Shown piece after piece: positions 59,598 through 64,000 of a stretch of DNA of 64,000 bases. The DNA comes from Haliotis asinina. Its lineage: Eukaryota > Mollusca > Gastropoda > Lepetellida > Haliotidae. The notes under the pieces were generated by a model. That model was not told where the DNA came from. It made no database searches and saw nothing but the letters and a program-made list of their open reading frames with translations. The stretch is taken from assembly GCF_037392515.1 (NCBI RefSeq), contig NC_090290.1:31889753-31953752 (forward strand). Direction: 5' to 3'. Position numbers and translations under genes: made by a program. Every line of letters begins with the position of its first letter. The stretch's first letter is position 1.

Positions 59598-60258
59598 CTG
59601 AAGTACATTCAACGAAATTTTGCATTGTATTTGTACGACACACAAACTTTAGTTGATATTATGAACTAGTATTCCATACGAACATTTATGTTGTGTTTCG
59701 CAAGTGACAAAATGAATGTGCAGACGTAAAAGATGAATTTGAAAACCGATGTGAGTGTTTGCGTTTAAATAAAGTTGCATACTGTATGAAGTAGATCCAC
59801 ATGTTAAGTGCCAAGAGTGGTCGGCATGTGAGATCGTAGATTTAGAACGGTGGGGAGAATTAGATGAATGTCTTTGGACTTCGTACTATTTCCAGAGAGA
59901 CACAACCATAGATGTTTCCGTTTTTTTAGGTTAACATACTTGACTCGTTTTATTGCTTCTACTTTTTCTGTCTTCTATACGGAAAGATGTTATTAGGAAG
60001 AAAACACGCAGAGCTTATTCATCCCATTTATTTCATTTTCCTGTGGTGCCAGTGTGATCACATAATTTACAGAAACACCTAATAAACGAACCTTGGAAAT
60101 CTGAACATACAAAGAACGGCATTGTAGTGTATACGTTGCATAGAATTGTGGAGTTTACCAACACTAGTACCTGCTATGTGACCAAAGCTGCATACTGATC
60201 GCATACTGATACTCACCTTGAGGAGGGAGAGTAAGCTCAAAATGAAGACACACTTCAT
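58461..60258 (-). CDS. Class A GPCR, FMRFamide-receptor-like, two exons
   Basis: Neuropeptide-type receptor at the plasma membrane. The model joins 60258-60217 (MKCVFILSLLSLLK) to 59597-58461 (IQGGEVVSQSTTSNTLV onwards), about 392 residues, in phase 0. It has a long acidic, Thr-rich ectodomain with an N-glycosylation site (NNS), then seven spans: TM1 GGNIVTVIVL; TM2 FLVLLAMFDSCLL; TM3 HTGSIYIVVAVNVERYIAVCHP (ERY for DRY); TM4 CLVVMVICILYNIPRYF; TM5 FVIPGVLLVVLN; TM6 FTAMVLAVVVVFLVSLAAA; TM7 INSSVNFILFCFFGRKF and a terminal CCRR (palmitoylation). ERYIAVCHPLKA and NSxxNFILF..FGRKF are typical of FMRFamide receptors. Oddities: no CWxP in TM6, no Cys before TM3 or in loop 2. The family is firm; the ligand is unknown. 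Confidence 0.88.
59598..60216 (-). other. GPCR intron 1
   Basis: 619 bp, GT-AG, AT-rich; nothing else recognised. Confidence 0.65.
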
Positions 60259-60266
60259 ATCTGTAT
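60217..60266 (-). CDS. GPCR exon 1: start codon and signal peptide
   Basis: On the - strand GTGTTTCAG ends at 60267, eight bases of leader follow, ATG at 60258-60256 opens MKCVFILSLLSLLK, and the donor CAAG/GTGAGT follows. The frame and phase join exon 2 exactly. The hydrophobic leader is a good signal peptide. Confidence 0.72.
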
Positions 60267-61150
60267 CTGAAACACATATAATCAGTGTGTCAACGTGATG
60301 TATACACGGGTAATGTAATGACCACTCATAAGACTCATGTCCATAAGGGGTAGTCCCGTAACTTCGGGTCGAGGTGGAAATCCCTTTATGTTTGATGTTG
60401 AGACAACAGTGTTTTAAGGAATCATGACTTCTACAAAATGTGGAATGTGTTCACTCAGAAAACGAAACATGGCCTGTGTACAAGAGATTGAGTGAATCTC
60501 ACTCGAAGACTTTGATTATGTTGCTTACAGGTGGGTTATTCAATTTCTTACATGAACTTGCATGCTATAAAAATGTTGGAAATGACAGTTTTCATGATCA
60601 TTTCCACAACTTCAGTTTTAAGAAAAGCCAGATCTTAATGAATTAGCAAGCATACGCTCCGAAACAACGTGTTACCCACAATAAAGTTGACATCCATAAA
60701 TCTGTTTTTTCTATGCTTCCCACTTCAAAATGCCCTTCAAAGATTCAACTTTAGTTATGACAAATACACAATTAGATTACAAGTTTTTTCATACTTCACG
60801 TCTCCTCTGGTGTCAACGGCATTCTGGTATGGACAGGGAACACTATTTACTTGTTCCCATGTGGGTTGATGTACAGGGTGATATATTGCACTTACATGTA
60901 CGTATGACAGTTCATGTTTAATGATTAAACACACGCCATGTTGACTGCACAAGCATGACTACCAATTATACTGTTCAACAAGTACCAAGAATTAAAACAA
61001 CGATAGGCGTTGTCGACAAACACCATGTGCATGAAACAAACAAAACACATTTTATAGTTTGGTTGTACCACACACAAATTTAGACCCAGGGAGCCATTAA
61101 TGCTTTTGACACTTGAATAAAACGGTCGATTATTCTACATGGATGATCAC
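60267..61150. other. Upstream of GPCR exon 1
   Basis: No gene recognised; as the exon has its own acceptor, a 5' UTR exon and promoter should lie further right. Confidence 0.35.
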
Positions 61151-61422
61151 AACTCAGTTTGCACCCTGTCATACAGTTATAATTAACTCAGTTTGCACCC
61201 TGTCATACAGTTATGATTAACTCAGTTTGCACCCTGTCATACAGTTATGATTAACACAGTTTGCACCCTGTCATACAGTTATGATTAACTCAGTTTGCAC
61301 CCTGTCATACAGTTATGATTAACTCAGTTTGCACCCTGTCATACAGTTATGATTAACTCAGTTTGCACCCTGTCATATAGTTATGATTAACTCAGTTTGC
61401 ACCCTGTCATACAGTTATGATT
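61151..61422. repeat. Tandem repeat, exactly 34 bp x 8
   Basis: The unit AACTCAGTTTGCACCCTGTC-ATACAGTTATGATT repeats eight times with single-base differences in only a few units, so the array is young. Confidence 0.95.
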
Positions 61423-62149
61423 AACATGGTTTCTGTTAGAATGTGAACACTCGTGGCTTCCCAGTCTAGGAAAGCCTTACCCACATGACCAGGTTAGACA
61501 ACAAGGTGTAACAACTGACTGTACAGATGGCGGTCATATCATAAAAGCTTGGGTGCTCGATAGCCAGCGCATCATTTTAATTGAAGGATAAAATGATGGA
61601 GGAATGTTATTGTTCGTGCTGATTTGCTTTTTCAAGTATTTTGTTCTTGGTCTTTTAGTCAGTGTTCGATGTGTCGATATCCCGACCTCGGTAAGTGCCC
61701 TATATCTGGATCACAAAGAGCAATGTATCGGCAATTTACTTTACACGTCTCAGTGAGTCGTTTTGTCCGTAGAACTGCGATTGATTAGACAGGTTCTGAA
61801 AAACGATGCAGATGTAGAAAAGAAGTGAAAGGTTTCAGAATATATATTGATTCGATACAACGTGACAAGCTTACACATGACTGTTGCTGAAAAGGCTGAG
61901 CAAGACCTCAATACTGTCTATATATAAAGCTTTGCAACCTTACACGAAAAACATGCCTTACTACACGCCTGATCATTAAAACACGTCTACATGCACTGCT
62001 TATAAGACGTCTACATTGTGTGTCTTTACAACCCTTTATATTGTCCCAGCACAACATCTAAAGTGTTTCAAATGAGTCTCAGTTCCTTGATAAGCATCTG
62101 GTGACCTCGTAATGAACACCAATCAAATATAACCCTGAGGCACTGTAAC
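61423..62149. other. Intergenic DNA
   Basis: No gene or repeat recognised. Confidence 0.35.
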
Positions 62150-62365
62150 AGTGAGTGAGTGTGTGAGTTTAGTTTACGCCGCACTCAACAATATTCCAGC
62201 TACCTTTAAATAAATGAGTCTGGACCAGACAATCCAGTGATCAACAGCAACAGCATCGATCTTGGCAATTTGTAACCGATGACATGTGTCAACCAAGTCA
62301 GCGAGCCTTACCACCCGGTGTCGTTAGTCTCCTGTTACCACATGTATTGATTACTGAAGGCCAAT
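62150..62365 (+). repeat. SINE family 1, copy 5 (forward, best preserved 5' end)
   Basis: AGTGAGTGAGTGTGTGAGTT, TTACGCCGCACTCAACAATA, GAGTCTGGACCAGACAATCC and TGACATGTGTCAACCAAGTC lie in order, the mirror image of copy 1. Confidence 0.82.
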
Positions 62366-62788
62366 ATTATAATCCGGACCGTCACCATTTAGACCTTGTA
62401 ACAGGTTGTGTGGAATGGCATTACTATATTCCAACTATACAGTATGGTCCCGAGTGCAAGGCATGTAGGAAGGGAGATAATTTGTCTTTAAGGACAACGC
62501 ACGTTTTCACCTCCCGCACTAACCGTCAAAGTTAACAAATATTTAGTGTTCACCTCAAACATCACAACACGCATAGCGGGCCAAAGTCACTGATGACCCG
62601 ACACTTTCTCTTAAACACATACATCTGAGACACGATACGGAAATGTGTGAGACATCGTCATAGACCACTTACCACCTTGGCTGTACTTGGCTGCAAGAAT
62701 CGTCACTTCCAGAAATTACCATTCTAAGGAATACAACTGAATATTTCACATATTTGACTTAATGTCCTATCGTACCCATATTATCCCT

Positions 62789-63220
62789 CACATCTGCTGT
62801 CATTCTTCATTACTGGTTTGATATGATTCATTTTGTAAACACCAAGTAATCAATTGTCAGCTCACAAGTCAGTATTGGGTGAAAAAATCTTGACAAAGGA
62901 ATCCAGATCATCGACAGAAGTGGGCGGATTGTGCGGCTCGCCAAGGCTGTCGCCACGCCTACGACTAAGTCGACGATGAAGAACCGCAGTCCGACTTCTT
63001 AATGTGTGTGACAGAGCGGGTCTCCACATCAGGAACATTGACCACTCGGTACCGATGTGCGTTCTGTCACATGTTTACCACTGTATGTACCATTTCGACC
63101 ATTATGCCTATACTGTCATTCGTCATTATTGGTTTGATGTGATACCAATTCAGTTCAATTCATTCTGTAAACACCAGGTAATCGGTTGTCAGCCCACAAG
63201 TCAGTATTGGGTGAAACAAT
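62789..63220. repeat. Direct repeat of about 100 bp, 310 bp apart
   Basis: TATTGGTTTGATxTGAT, CATTxTGTAAACACCAxGTA and CACAAGTCAGTATTGGGTGA occur at 62810-62885 and again at 63125-63215; the second copy has a short extra piece. Confidence 0.75.
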
Positions 63221-64000
63221 GGTGTAGAAGGGCCGGTGGCATTCCAGACAAAAAATTCAGAGCGCTTTGGACATTCATGTGGACTGGATGGACCATAGAG
63301 CTACAGACATACCATATAATACCCATTTATTAATAGCTAATTTGGGGAAGTGAGCATAGCCTAAATCATTTCAATAAGTTTCTTTGAAACGATAATCAAA
63401 CGATCTATTTGGTAAAATGTATGTCCAAAGTCCACCGAAATTCTATTATCCCCTTTTTCTATGTATCGTCCTCACCAAATAGTACTTCTAATTCTAACAG
63501 ACATATTTTACTGCTTCTCTAATGAGGGCCAATGAGACTGATACGGGGATTCTTAAATACTCGTAACCATATATATTATAGATATTTATATTATATATAT
63601 CCTAACCATACAAAATTAACATACAGCAACCTGACGGTAAATTCTAGATTCAGTATTTTAGATTGAAGTAAGATGCTTTCATTGTTGAAGTATAGCAGCA
63701 CAGGTTTTAAGTTTAACCAAATGACAGGGCGACCATTTAGCGACATACCTTCAAAAACAAACAGAAAGGTTCCGAGGCAAAGCAGAAATGACCGTCAGAC
63801 CTCCTGTTGGAATCTGGAGGCAAGTCGTTGCCCCTAAAACATACCGGTCGTACTGCTCAAGTTTGTTGAAACAAACTAAGAGAAAATTAATTAACAGCCG
63901 ATCGTAAATGCTGCAGAAATGTTAAGTTCGTGTTGATTTCCATTGTTAATCGTTCTGCTGTGGTCAGCAGTGACTAGATCTGAGCGTCAAATGAATGAAT
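63221..64000. other. Intergenic DNA at the window edge
   Basis: AT-rich, with a TATA-rich low-complexity patch at 63570-63600; no gene recognised. Confidence 0.35.

Noticed and set aside
59598-59645. ATG at 59645 as the GPCR start
   Set aside because: The residues before 59597 are not signal-like, a clean acceptor lies at 59598, and an upstream signal-peptide exon joins in phase.

Overview
This window is animal nuclear DNA. It shows short exons bounded by GT/AG introns, abundant SINEs, LINEs, Tc1/mariner elements, DIRS-like and Polinton fossils, and long intronic minisatellites. The protein families and two dispersed SINE families (one carrying the recurrent stretch 'ACGCCGCACTCA..AATATTCCAGCT') look like a marine gastropod, most likely an abalone (Haliotis). 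That is recognition from memory, not a database hit. No bacterial-type operons, CRISPR arrays or rRNA/tRNA genes were seen.

Host genes, left to right. (1) The 3' end of a class III adenylyl cyclase of the Ca2+/calmodulin-responsive ADCY1/rutabaga type on the + strand: a penultimate exon (1160-1284), a GC-AG intron, and one very long last exon (1739-4219) that finishes the C2 catalytic domain and adds a tail of about 790 residues. (2) A secreted SH3b-PGRP peptidoglycan recognition protein/amidase on the + strand (11619-21290). It has two duplicated SH3b exons 5.5 kb apart, and the intron between them is packed with transposons. (3) A complete 11-exon type I membrane histidine acid phosphatase (ACP2-like, 434 codons) on the + strand (26777-39870). 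Its introns carry several minisatellites and a DIRS-like fossil. (4) A class A, FMRFamide-receptor-like GPCR on the - strand (58461-60258). Its true first exon appears to be a short upstream signal-peptide exon rather than the ATG of the long open frame.

Mobile DNA fills most of the rest. There is a near full-length mariner with TA-flanked ends (13430-14720), a MITE pair (9042-9617 and 15014-15610) and two related Tc1 left ends (8465-8970 and 16355-16665). A TIR-bounded 2-kb unit encloses an old LINE fragment (22384-24379). A young 5'-truncated LINE with an apparent 7-bp target duplication interrupts an older SINE (43426-45822). Two DIRS-like fossils (31.2-33.7 kb and 47.5-50.6 kb), two internally deleted Tc1 elements side by side (50997-52137 and 52204-52946), a tandemly doubled tRNA-like SINE (53.0-53.6 kb) and a Polinton fossil (53.6-56.1 kb) follow. 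Thus 43.2-56.1 kb is essentially a transposon graveyard between the phosphatase and the GPCR.

I found no wholly new system. The most useful leads are the duplicated SH3b exons with incompatible splice phases, the long acidic-ended cyclase tail, the GPCR with unusual motifs and a hidden first exon, and a minisatellite that copies the donor end of phosphatase exon 8.
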